From: Methylibium petroleiphilum PM1
GTDB taxonomy: Bacteria; Pseudomonadota; Gammaproteobacteria; Burkholderiales; Burkholderiaceae_C
NCBI RefSeq assembly: GCF_000015725.1
Contig: NC_008825.1
Location: forward strand, 1,612,001 to 1,676,000
Direction: 5' to 3'
Length of the DNA stretch: 64,000 nt
Position numbers and translations under genes: made by a program. Below are positions 26,097 through 36,027 of the stretch, one piece after another; the first letter of the stretch is position 1, and the number at the start of each line of letters is the position of its first letter. The notes beneath the pieces were generated by a model, which did no database searches, was not told the DNA's origin, and saw only the letters and a list, made by a program, of their open reading frames with translations.

Positions 26097-27111
26097 CGCC
26101 GGTCTCCGCGGCCGGCGGGGCGGTCTCGTCCTCGTCGCCGTACTCGGTCTGGAAGGCGGCGGCGTCGAGGCCCTGCTCGCGCAGCCAGCGGATCAGCGGG
26201 CCGGTCTCGCCGTGCGTCACGACGATGCGCCCGGCGCCGGTGGCCCCGATCGCCTCCAGCAACGCCGGCCAGTCGGCGTGGTCGGACAGCACGAAGCCGC
26301 GGTCGACGCCGCGCCGCCGCCGCGTGCCGCGCAGGCGCATCCAGCCGCTCGCGAAGGCGTCGTGGAACTCGCCGAAGCGCTTCAGCCACGGCGAGCCGGC
26401 CGCCGAGGGTGGGGCCAGCACGAGCGCGCGCCGCAGGTCGACGGGGTCACCGACCTGGTCGACCGTGATCGTGGGCGGCAGCGCCACGCCGGCGGCACGA
26501 TAGGCGTCGTTGAGCGTCTGCACCGCGCCATGGCAGACGATGGGGCCGATCGAGGCGTCGACGCCGAGCAGCACGCGTTGCGCCTTGCCGAGCGCATAGC
26601 AATACAGCACGCTGGCCTGGCCCGCGTCGGCGTTGTCTCGCCACCAGTGCTCGACACCGTCAAACACCTGCGCCGGCGGGTCCCAGCGGTAGATCGGCAG
26701 GCCGAAGGTCGATTCGGTGACGAAGGTGTCACAGCGCAGCGGTTCGAACGGTGCGCAGCTCGCGTCCGGCGCGAGCTTGTAGTCGCCCGAGACCACCCAC
26801 ACCTCGCCACGGTGCTCGAGTCGTACCTGGGCCGAGCCGAGCACGTGGCCGGCGGGGTGCAGCGACAGCGTCACGCCATGGTGCGTGATGCGTTCGCCGT
26901 ACTCGAGCGTGTCGAGGCCCACATCGCCCAGCCGCGTGCGCACCAGCGTCGCGCCCGCGCGCGCCGCGAGGTAGCGGCCGTGCCCCGGGCGGGCGTGGTC
27001 GGCGTGCGCGTGGGTCAGCACGGCGCGGGCCACCGGCCGCCACGGGTCGATGTAGAAGTCGCCGGCGGCGCAGTACAGCCCCTCCTTGCGCACGACGACC
27101 AGATCGCTCAT
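26089..27111 (-). CDS. Ligase-associated DNA exonuclease (metallo-beta-lactamase/beta-CASP fold)
   Basis: A 340-residue nuclease of the SNM1/Artemis-like group. The metal site is seen in LTHAHADHARPGH near residue 33, SGDYK and the later SDHADWPAL; the beta-CASP region follows. It is the first gene of the four-gene repair cassette and presumably trims DNA ends before the ligase acts. A promoter could not be fixed in the 31 bases between it and the ppsR stop, so the cassette may be read from ppsR as well. Confidence 0.93.
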   Translation of the reverse strand: MSDLVVVRKEGLYCAAGDFYIDPWRPVARAVLTHAHADHARPGHGRYLAARAGATLVRTRLGDVGLDTLEYGERITHHGVTLSLHPAGHVLGSAQVRLEHRGEVWVVSGDYKLAPDASCAPFEPLRCDTFVTESTFGLPIYRWDPPAQVFDGVEHWWRDNADAGQASVLYCYALGKAQRVLLGVDASIGPIVCHGAVQTLNDAYRAAGVALPPTITVDQVGDPVDLRRALVLAPPSAAGSPWLKRFGEFHDAFASGWMRLRGTRRRRGVDRGFVLSDHADWPALLEAIGATGAGRIVVTHGETGPLIRWLREQGLDAAAFQTEYGDEDETAPPAAETGGA

Positions 27112-27142
27112 GGCACCCCGAGGCCAGCCATGGCGGCGCGGC

Positions 27143-27961
27143 TCAGTAGATCAGCCGGTCCGGCCGGATGTCGCGCAGGATGGTGGTGGCGATCTCCTCG
27201 ATCGACTTGTGCGTCGAGCTGAGCCAGGCGATGCCCTCGCGGCCCATCATCGACTCGGCCGCCGACACCTCCAGGCGGCAGTTCTCGAGCGAGGCGTATT
27301 TGCTGTTCGGGCGCCGCTCGTGGCGGATTTCGCGCAGGCGCTCTGGCGCGATCGTGAGGCCGAAGCACTTCTTCTTGTGCGGCACCAGCGCGGAGGGCAG
27401 GGCGCCGCGGTCGAAGTCCTCGGGGATCAGCGGGTAATTGGCTGCCTTGATGCCGTGCTGCATCGCCAGGTAGAGCGAGGTCGGCGTCTTGCCGGAGCGG
27501 CTGACGCCGACCAGGATCACGTCGGCGATGTCGAGGTTCTTGGACGACTGGCCGTCGTCATGGGCGAGCGAGAAGTTGATCGCCTCGATGCGATCGGTGT
27601 ACTCCTGACTCTTTGAGATGTCGTCGAAGCGGCCGACGCGGTGGTTGGACTTGATGCCGAATTCAGCCTCGAGCGGCTCAACGAAGGTGCCCAGCATGTC
27701 CAGCACCAGACAGTGGGCGCTGCGGATGATGCCGCGCACCTCGGTGTCGATCAGCGTGATGAAGACGATCGGTCGCTTGCCCTCGCGCCCGGCGGTGTCG
27801 TTGATCTCGCGCACCACCTGGTAGGCCTTGTCGGGGGTGTCGATGAAGGGCCGGCGCACGTGGCGGGGCTTGGCCGAGAACTGCGCCAGGATGGAGTTGC
27901 CGAAGGTCTCGGCGGTGATGCCGGTGCCGTCCGAAACGAAGAACACTGTGCGATTTGGCAT
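27143..27961 (-). CDS. ppsR: PEP synthase regulatory protein (bifunctional kinase/pyrophosphorylase)
   Basis: A 272-residue DUF299-family protein that switches PEP synthase off by ADP-dependent phosphorylation and on again by phosphate-dependent removal. The P-loop is GVSRSGKT near residue 152, and the N-terminus [19 protein letters not shown] is typical. It is divergent from ppsA, its target, across 223 bases, which confirms the assignment to the PEP synthase type rather than the PPDK type. Confidence 0.95.
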   Translation of the reverse strand: MPNRTVFFVSDGTGITAETFGNSILAQFSAKPRHVRRPFIDTPDKAYQVVREINDTAGREGKRPIVFITLIDTEVRGIIRSAHCLVLDMLGTFVEPLEAEFGIKSNHRVGRFDDISKSQEYTDRIEAINFSLAHDDGQSSKNLDIADVILVGVSRSGKTPTSLYLAMQHGIKAANYPLIPEDFDRGALPSALVPHKKKCFGLTIAPERLREIRHERRPNSKYASLENCRLEVSAAESMMGREGIAWLSSTHKSIEEIATTILRDIRPDRLIY

Positions 27962-28028
27962 GGGGAAGAAGGAGCGCGGCGCGCTTTTAGGGGGTGGCCG
28001 TCAGGGCAAACGATTGCAACGGGGACCG

Positions 28029-28034
28029 TACAAT
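28029..28034 (+). promoter_or_regulatory. Candidate -10 box for ppsA in the ppsR/ppsA divergent region
   Basis: TACAAT (five of six to consensus) lies about 150 bases before the ppsA ATG. A clear -35 at the proper distance is lacking. The leader to the ATG holds no recognised riboswitch. Confidence 0.4.
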
Positions 28035-28184
28035 CTAAACCAGTTTGCACCTGGCCCTTCAGCATCCGACTCCAGCCATGAGCCCCGCGCCGAGAACAAG
28101 ACGAACAGGCGTGAGCGCGGCCGACTGGAAGCCTCGGTGGCCGCAACGGTGCGCCCCGGTTTCATCACATCACGGAGTTTTCCC

Positions 28185-30590
<2,406 letters not shown>

Positions 30591-30633
30591 GTTCTGCACG
30601 CTGCAAGTCCGCGGGCTGAGCCCCGGACCTCGG

Positions 30634-30660
30634 AACGGCCCCGATCGGGGCCGTTTGCCG
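30634..30660 (+). terminator. Rho-independent terminator of ppsA
   Basis: A 22-base perfect palindrome (30634-30655, arms AACGGCCCCGA/TCGGGGCCGTT) followed by T-rich sequence TTTGCCGTTTTG. Because the arms start with AA and end with TT it may also work weakly in reverse. Confidence 0.85.
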
Positions 30661-30776
30661 TTTTGCGTGCGCCAAGCTTCGGGTAAGTCCTAACAGGGCA
30701 TATCAGAGCATCGTCAGGTTTCGTCAGCATCGCGTAAGGCGCTATTTCACAATGAAAGGAACCGTTACGGGGCCCC

Positions 30777-31076
30777 ATGCTGCTGTTCATCGCATCGATC
30801 AAGCTCATCGCAGAGATCGCCCTGTGCGCACTGGCCGGACGCTGGCTGCTCGGCGTCCTGGCGGGCGCCAAGCGCGAACAGAATTTCTTCTATCAGTTGC
30901 TGAACGGCCTGACCCGCCCCTTCACCACTGCGTTCCGCGCCATCACGCCGAAGCTGGTGATCGACCGTCACATCCCGCTGCTGACCTTCATCGCGCTCGC
31001 GTGGATCTGGGTGTTCATGGTGATCGAGAAAGTCAGCCTCTGCCGGGCGGCGCCAGGTCAGGGGCTGTGCCAATGA
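30777..31076 (+). CDS. Small membrane protein of unknown function
   Basis: A 99-residue protein with two hydrophobic segments (residues 3-28 and about 66-86) and a basic, amphipathic middle. The family is not recognised by eye beyond being a conserved type of small inner-membrane protein in Burkholderiales. Its stop overlaps the ATG of the TPR gene (ATGA, 31073-31076), so the two are co-translated and may act together at the membrane. The 186 bases upstream hold the ppsA terminator and no clear promoter. Confidence 0.7.
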   Translation: MLLFIASIKLIAEIALCALAGRWLLGVLAGAKREQNFFYQLLNGLTRPFTTAFRAITPKLVIDRHIPLLTFIALAWIWVFMVIEKVSLCRAAPGQGLCQ

Positions 31077-31681
31077 ACTCGGCGACCGTGCCGCGCCAGG
31101 GTGGTTGGTGGCGTCATCTGCTGCTCAAGTGGCGCGCGCAAATGCTGCTCGTCATCAATCGGCGCGATGGGGCGCTCGAGATCTTCGACGAGATGCTGGG
31201 GCAGTGGCCTGACGACGCGTATGCGCTCGCCAGCCGAGCTCACGTGCTGGCGCAGGCCGGACGGGCCGATGCGGCGATGGCCGATTTCCGCCGCTTGCTC
31301 GATGCGCAGCCCGAGCACGCCCATGCCTGGTTCAACCTCGGTTTCCTGCTGGAGCAGCAGGGCCGGCTCGACGAGGCCGAACAGGCATTCCGCCGCGCGC
31401 TCGAACTTGAGTCCAAACTCGACCGGGCCTGGTACGGCCTGGGTCTGGTGCTGATCCGTCAGCACCGCTACGACGAGGCCGTCGCCGCGTTGAAGCGCAA
31501 CACCGAACTGCAGCCCATGAGCCCGCACGGCTGGTACCAACTGGCGCGGGTGCATGTCGATCGTCAGCAACCCGAGGAGGCGGCCAAGATCATTCGCCAT
31601 CTCCAGGGGTTCGAGCCCAAGGTGGCCGCTCAGCTCGAGCGGGAAACCGGACTGCTCGGCTCGCCGGCCGGCGGGCACTGA
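31073..31681 (+). CDS. Tetratricopeptide-repeat protein
   Basis: A 202-residue protein with about four TPR units between residues 30 and 190; the repeats with the clearest W/L/G/Y-A/F-A-P pattern are AWFNLGFLLEQQGRLDEAEQ and AWYGLGLVLIRQHRYDEAVA. No signal peptide. TPRs bind other proteins. The gene is translationally coupled to the small membrane protein and lies 115 bases before the symporter small subunit. A specific role cannot be assigned. Confidence 0.85.
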   Translation: MNSATVPRQGGWWRHLLLKWRAQMLLVINRRDGALEIFDEMLGQWPDDAYALASRAHVLAQAGRADAAMADFRRLLDAQPEHAHAWFNLGFLLEQQGRLDEAEQAFRRALELESKLDRAWYGLGLVLIRQHRYDEAVAALKRNTELQPMSPHGWYQLARVHVDRQQPEEAAKIIRHLQGFEPKVAAQLERETGLLGSPAGGH

Positions 31682-31796
31682 AACGCGCCCGTCCACGGGC
31701 GGCAGGCATCGCGTCGAAGAACGCGAGGGACGGTGGCATCAGCAAGACCGGTGACCCCCCGACGGGGTTGGAGACAACAAGGACTGGAGCACAGCG

Positions 31797-32054
31797 ATGC
31801 AGGTGACTGAACAGCAGCGGCTCTACTGGCAGAAGAACCTCAGGATCACCTCGGTCCTGCTGGCGATCTGGTTTGTAGTGACCTACGTAATGGCGTATTT
31901 CGCGCGAGACCTCAGCTTCTCGTTCTTCGGCTGGCCTTTCAGCTTCTACATGGCGGCGCAGGGCTCGCTGATCATCTATGTGGTCATCATCTGGTACTAC
32001 GCCAGGACGATGAACCGCCTCGATCAAGAACACGGCGTTGCCGAGGAGGACTGA
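31797..32054 (+). CDS. DUF4212 small subunit of a sodium:solute symporter
   Basis: An 85-residue protein with two transmembrane helices, MQVTEQQRLYWQKNLRIT at its start, of the DUF4212 family. These proteins are encoded just upstream of VC_2705-type symporters and are thought to form a complex with them. It ends one base before the ATG of the large subunit. The 115-base gap upstream has two GC-rich hairpins (31686-31701 and one around ACCCC/GGGGT near 31754-31768) without T tails. Confidence 0.92.
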   Translation: MQVTEQQRLYWQKNLRITSVLLAIWFVVTYVMAYFARDLSFSFFGWPFSFYMAAQGSLIIYVVIIWYYARTMNRLDQEHGVAEED

Positions 32055-32055
32055 C

Positions 32056-34197
32056 ATGGCTGGAATCACACCGAATGCGGCCGCCGCGGGCAGCAGTCGC
32101 GCCGCCAACGCGGCCTTCAAGTCGCAACTTAACAAGGTCTACACCTGGTACACCGGTGGCTTCATCGCCTTCGTGATCGTGCTGGCGGTGCTGGAGCAGA
32201 TGGGGCTGCCGCGCAGCTACATCGGCTTCATCTTCCTGCTGGCTACCGTGGCCCTGTATGCCGGCATCGGCATCATGAGCCGCACCACCGATGCGGCCGA
32301 GTACTACGTGGCGGGGCGCCGCGTGCCGGCGGTCTATAACGGCATGGCCACCGGTGCCGACTGGATGTCGGCCGCCTCGTTCATCGGGATGGCCGGCACG
32401 CTGTACCTCACCGGCTACGGCGGCCTGGCCTTCATCATGGGCTGGACCGGCGGCTACTGCCTGGTGGCGCTGTTCCTGGCGCCCTACCTGCGCAAGTTCG
32501 GGCAGTTCACCATTCCCGACTTCCTGGGTGAACGTTACGGCGGCAATCTGGCCCGGTTCATCGGCATCTTCGCGGCGATCCTGTGCTCGTTCACCTACGT
32601 GGTGGCGCAGATCTACGGCGTAGGGTTGATCACGGCACGCCTGAGCGGGCTGGCGTTCGAGATCGGGGTGTTCGTCGGCCTCGGTGGCATCCTGGTGTGC
32701 TCCTTCCTCGGCGGCATGCGCGCGGTCACCTGGACGCAGGTGGCGCAGTACATCATCCTGATCATCGCGTACATGATCCCTGTGGTTTGGCTGTCGGTGA
32801 AGCAGACGAGCGTGCCGGTGCCGCAGGCCATCTACGGCGCCCAACTGCAGAAGATCACCGCCAAGGAAGCTCAGCTCAAGGCCGACCCGAAGGAACTGGA
32901 GGTCATCGCCGCCTTCAAGCAGCGTGCCGAGGGCGCCGATGCCAAGTTGAAGGACGTGCCGGCCGCGATGGCAGCCGACAAGGCAGCGGCCGAGCAGAAG
33001 CTCGCCGACCTGAAGGGCGCGAATGCACCGCTGGCCGATGTGCAGGCGGCCGAGAAGGCGCTGGCTGCCTTGCCGGCAACGGAAGCCGATGCCAAGAAGG
33101 CCTACACGGCGGCGAAGACTGCGAACGAGGCGCGTGCCAAGCCCTTGGCCGGCATGCCACCCCACGCACAGCAGTACGCCGGCGACCCGAATGGCGACGA
33201 GAAGGCGCAGAAGACCTTCGACGATTCGCGTCGCAACTTCCTGGCGCTGGTGTTTTGCCTGATGGTCGGCACGGCCGCGCTGCCGCACATCCTGATGCGC
33301 TATTACACGACGCCTTCGGTCAAGGAGGCGCGCGAATCGGTGACGTGGTCGCTGTTCTTCATCTTCCTGCTTTACTTCACCGCGCCGGCGTTGGCCGTGC
33401 TGGTGAAGTTCGAGGTGTTCAACAACGTCGTCGGCACGCCGTTCGACCAGTTGCCCGCCTGGATCGCCAACTGGGCGCGGGTCGATCCGACGCTGATGTC
33501 GGTCACCGACATCAACAAGGACGGCATCCTGCAGCTCGGCGAGATGAAGATCGGCGGCGACATCATCGTGCTGGCCACGCCTGAGATCGGTGGCCTGCCG
33601 TACGTGGTGTCGGGCATGGTCGCCGCAGGCGGTCTGGCAGCGGCGCTGTCGACCGCGGACGGCCTGCTGCTCACGATCGCCAACGCGCTGTCGCACGACC
33701 TGTACTACAAGATGATCGATCCGAACGCGTCGACCTCCCGCCGCGTGACGATCTCCAAGATCCTCTTGCTGGTCGTGGCCCTGGCAGCGGCCTACGTGGC
33801 GTCGCAGAAGCCGGCGGACATCCTGTTCCTGGTGTCGGCGGCGTTCTCGTTCGCGGCGGCGGGCTTCTTCCCGGCCCTGGTGCTCGGCATCTTCTGGAAG
33901 CGTGCTTCCAGCGCCGGGGCCGTGCTGGGCATGATCGCCGGCCTGGGGACGACCATGTACTACATGGTCCACAACCAGCCCTGGCTGCGTGGCGTGTTCG
34001 GCATCACCGATCCCGTCAGCCTGTGGTTCGGCATCCAGCCGATCTCGGCGGCGACCTTCGGTGTGCCGATCGGTTTTGCGGTGATCATCATCGTGAGCCT
34101 GTTCACTCCGGCACCGAACAAGAAGGTGCAAGAGCTGATCGAGCACGTTCGCTATCCGAACCTGCGCGGCGACACGGTGAAGAGCCTGGGTACCTGA
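32056..34197 (+). CDS. VC_2705-type sodium:solute (cation/acetate-like) symporter
   Basis: A 713-residue member of the SSS family (ActP-like) with about 13 membrane segments. The sodium-site segment AAGGLAAALSTADGLLLTIANALSHD is present near residue 520-550. Substrate is probably a small carboxylate such as acetate. Two additions stand out: residues about 260-395 form a hydrophilic, Ala/Lys/Glu-rich stretch that looks helical and coiled, and residues 485-496 read DINKDGILQLGE, a canonical EF-hand loop. The start MAGITPN follows a GAGGAGGA ribosome site and the DUF4212 stop. A terminator follows. Confidence 0.92.
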   Translation: MAGITPNAAAAGSSRAANAAFKSQLNKVYTWYTGGFIAFVIVLAVLEQMGLPRSYIGFIFLLATVALYAGIGIMSRTTDAAEYYVAGRRVPAVYNGMATGADWMSAASFIGMAGTLYLTGYGGLAFIMGWTGGYCLVALFLAPYLRKFGQFTIPDFLGERYGGNLARFIGIFAAILCSFTYVVAQIYGVGLITARLSGLAFEIGVFVGLGGILVCSFLGGMRAVTWTQVAQYIILIIAYMIPVVWLSVKQTSVPVPQAIYGAQLQKITAKEAQLKADPKELEVIAAFKQRAEGADAKLKDVPAAMAADKAAAEQKLADLKGANAPLADVQAAEKALAALPATEADAKKAYTAAKTANEARAKPLAGMPPHAQQYAGDPNGDEKAQKTFDDSRRNFLALVFCLMVGTAALPHILMRYYTTPSVKEARESVTWSLFFIFLLYFTAPALAVLVKFEVFNNVVGTPFDQLPAWIANWARVDPTLMSVTDINKDGILQLGEMKIGGDIIVLATPEIGGLPYVVSGMVAAGGLAAALSTADGLLLTIANALSHDLYYKMIDPNASTSRRVTISKILLLVVALAAAYVASQKPADILFLVSAAFSFAAAGFFPALVLGIFWKRASSAGAVLGMIAGLGTTMYYMVHNQPWLRGVFGITDPVSLWFGIQPISAATFGVPIGFAVIIIVSLFTPAPNKKVQELIEHVRYPNLRGDTVKSLGT

Positions 34198-34244
34198 GGC
34201 CCCGTGGGGCCGGCCTCAGGGCTGGCCCGCCACGGCTGACTGGC

Positions 34245-34270
34245 GGCCCCCGGCAACGGGGGCCGTTTCC
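34245..34270 (+). terminator. Rho-independent terminator of the symporter operon
   Basis: Stem GGCCCCCG/CGGGGGCC (34245-34252 with 34257-34264), loop GCAA, tail GTTTCC. A second hairpin, CCTGAGGCC/GGCCTCAGG, lies just upstream and overlaps the stop codon. The -10 box of the next operon follows at once. Confidence 0.8.
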
Positions 34271-34281
34271 ATTGATGCGGC

Positions 34282-34287
34282 TATAAT
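34282..34287 (+). promoter_or_regulatory. Promoter -10 box of the rpsF operon
   Basis: A perfect TATAAT lies 108 bases before the rpsF ATG. The expected -35 position falls within the preceding terminator stem and shows no good hexamer, so an activator or another element may compensate. Confidence 0.65.
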
Positions 34288-34326
34288 CTTTGGCTCACCT
34301 TGCCGCACTCCTTGTTGACGCTAGGG

Positions 34327-34364
34327 GGCGGCTTCCCCGCCGACCGATCACCGTGCCTGCACGG
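34327..34364 (+). promoter_or_regulatory. Structured leader of rpsF, candidate S6:S18 autoregulatory site
   Basis: Two small hairpins stand in the 5' leader: GGCGG/CCGCC (34327-34331 with 34337-34341) and CCGTG/CACGG (34351-34355 with 34360-34364), separated by a stretch containing ACCGATCACCG. Many bacteria regulate this operon by binding of the S6:S18 dimer to an rpsF leader element with a conserved unpaired CCG. The match here is only in outline. Confidence 0.3.
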
Positions 34365-34394
34365 CCGCAAAGCGGACATCCACAAGGAGTACCG

Positions 34395-34763
34395 ATGCGT
34401 CATTACGAAATCGTCCTGCTGATCCACCCGGATCAAAGCGAGCAGGTTCCGGCCATGCTGGAACGCTACAAGGGCCTGGTCACCGCTGCCGGTGGCAAGG
34501 TGCACCGCGTCGAGGATTGGGGTCGCCGCCAACTGGCCTACCTGATCAACAAGCTCGCGAAGGCGCACTACCTGTGCCTCAACATCGAGTGCAGCAAGGA
34601 AACGCTGCTCGAGCTCGAGACCGGCTTCAAGTTCAACGACGCCGTGCTGCGCCACCTCACGGTGGTCAAGAGCAAGGCCGAGACCGCGCCCTCGATCATG
34701 ATGAAGGCCGTCGAGCGTGAGGAATCACGCAAGGCGCCGCAGCCGCAGGAAGCCGCTGCCTGA
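34395..34763 (+). CDS. rpsF: 30S ribosomal protein S6
   Basis: A 122-residue protein opening [18 protein letters not shown], with the S6 core ([32 protein letters not shown]) and a charged, variable C-terminal tail. It binds the central domain of 16S rRNA together with S18. AAGGAG precedes the ATG. It leads the operon rpsF-priB-rpsR-rplI; dnaB follows behind a terminator. Confidence 0.98.
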   Translation: MRHYEIVLLIHPDQSEQVPAMLERYKGLVTAAGGKVHRVEDWGRRQLAYLINKLAKAHYLCLNIECSKETLLELETGFKFNDAVLRHLTVVKSKAETAPSIMMKAVEREESRKAPQPQEAAA

Positions 34764-34797
34764 TTCCGGTGAAGCCCTGCCTGCCGCAGGCGCCTGC

Positions 34798-35097
34798 ATG
34801 AACCGCGTGGTTCTTCAGGCGCAGTTGGTGGAGCGGGGCGTGATGCGCTACACGCCCGCCGGTTTGCCGGCACTCGACTTGAGCCTGAGGCACGAGTCGC
34901 AAGTGACGGAAGCCGGGCACCCGCGCCGGGTCTCCCTGGAGATCCGGGCCGTGGGAATCGGGGCGGTGGCCGAGCAGCTCGGCAAGCTGGCGGTGGGAGA
35001 CACCGCCGGGTTCGCCGGATTCCTCGGGTCCCACCGCAACGGCAAGGGCGTGCTGCTGCACATCACCGAATTCGACGCCCAGCCCGCTTCGCTTTGA
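34798..35097 (+). CDS. priB: Primosomal replication protein N (PriB)
   Basis: A 99-residue OB-fold single-stranded DNA-binding protein that helps restart stalled replication with PriA. It starts MNRVVLQAQLVERGVMRYTP and contains the expected GLPALDLSLRHES stretch. It sits between rpsF and rpsR, its usual place in betaproteobacteria. The frame is open upstream into rpsF, but the ATG at 34798 matches the family start. Confidence 0.95.
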   Translation: MNRVVLQAQLVERGVMRYTPAGLPALDLSLRHESQVTEAGHPRRVSLEIRAVGIGAVAEQLGKLAVGDTAGFAGFLGSHRNGKGVLLHITEFDAQPASL

Positions 35098-35127
35098 GCA
35101 ACCCGTTTCAGATTTCAGGAGTTCACT

Positions 35128-35418
35128 ATGCCCCCGCCCCGTGGTAAAGGCCGTTTCGGCAAGGACAAGCGCCCGAAGCGCAACACCCAATCGCTGCTGT
35201 TCCGTCGCAAGCGCTTCTGCCGCTTCACGGTCACCGGCGTTACCGAGATCGACTACAAGGATGTCGACACGCTGCGCGACTTCATCGCCGAGAACGGCAA
35301 GATCACGCCCGCCCGCCTGACCGGCACGCGTGCCTTCTTCCAGCGTCAGCTGTCGACCTGCATCAAGCGCGCCCGCTTCCTGGCCCTGCTGCCGTACAGC
35401 GACCAGCACAAGTCCTGA
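35128..35418 (+). CDS. rpsR: 30S ribosomal protein S18
   Basis: A 96-residue protein with the S18 signature [20 protein letters not shown] and the typical C-terminal [20 protein letters not shown]. The N-terminus has a basic [14 protein letters not shown] extension. A TCAGGAG ribosome site precedes the ATG. Confidence 0.98.
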   Translation: MPPPRGKGRFGKDKRPKRNTQSLLFRRKRFCRFTVTGVTEIDYKDVDTLRDFIAENGKITPARLTGTRAFFQRQLSTCIKRARFLALLPYSDQHKS

Positions 35419-35428
35419 GGAGCCCGCC

Positions 35429-35881
35429 ATGCAAATCATCCTGCTCGAGAAGGTGGCCAACCTCGGCAACCTCGGTGAGGTCGTCAAGGTCAAGGACGGC
35501 TACGCACGCAATTTCCTGATCCCCAGCGGTGCTGCACGTCGTGCCACCGAAACGGCGGTCAAGGAATTCGAAGCCAAGCGCATCGAACTGGAAAAGGCTG
35601 CGGCTGCAAAGCTGGCCGCCTCCCAGGCCGAGGGCGAGAAGCTCAACGGCAAGACCATCAGCATCACGCAGAAGGCCGGCGTCGATGGCCGCCTGTTCGG
35701 TTCGGTCACCAACCACGATATCGCCGAAGCGCTGGGCAAGGCTGGCTTCAAGGTCGTGAAGTCGCAGGTGCGCCTGCCCAACGGTCCGCTGAAGACCGTG
35801 GGTGAGCATCCGGTGACGGTCGCCCTGCACACCGACGTGGTGGTCGACGTGAACGTGACGGTGGTCGGCGAGACCGACTGA
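35429..35881 (+). CDS. rplI: 50S ribosomal protein L9
   Basis: A 150-residue protein with the L9 N-terminal RNA-binding domain ([33 protein letters not shown]), the long central helix rich in Ala/Lys/Glu and the C-terminal domain ([14 protein letters not shown]). GAGGAG precedes the ATG, ten bases after the rpsR stop. Confidence 0.98.
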   Translation: MQIILLEKVANLGNLGEVVKVKDGYARNFLIPSGAARRATETAVKEFEAKRIELEKAAAAKLAASQAEGEKLNGKTISITQKAGVDGRLFGSVTNHDIAEALGKAGFKVVKSQVRLPNGPLKTVGEHPVTVALHTDVVVDVNVTVVGETD

Positions 35882-35902
35882 GTCTTCTGTCCGCTCGCGA
35901 CG

Positions 35903-35931
35903 AAGGCCGGCATTCGCCGGCCTTTGTTTTT
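35903..35931 (+). terminator. Rho-independent terminator after rplI
   Basis: Stem AAGGCCGGC/GCCGGCCTT (35903-35911 with 35916-35924), four-base loop, tail TGTTTTT. It separates the ribosomal operon from dnaB. Confidence 0.9.
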
Positions 35932-36027
35932 GCGGCGGTGCCTGTACAGCGCCGCCCCCAGACCACCCACCGGATTTCCACAGACTTGCCCACAACGGCG
36001 GGTCGGCGACCGGCATAAGATCGAACG

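Noticed and set aside
31987-34146. A 719-codon open frame on the minus strand opposite the symporter gene
   Set aside because: It mirrors the plus-strand gene, is rich in His, Arg, Gln and Asp as expected from antisense of GC-rich coding DNA, and matches no family.
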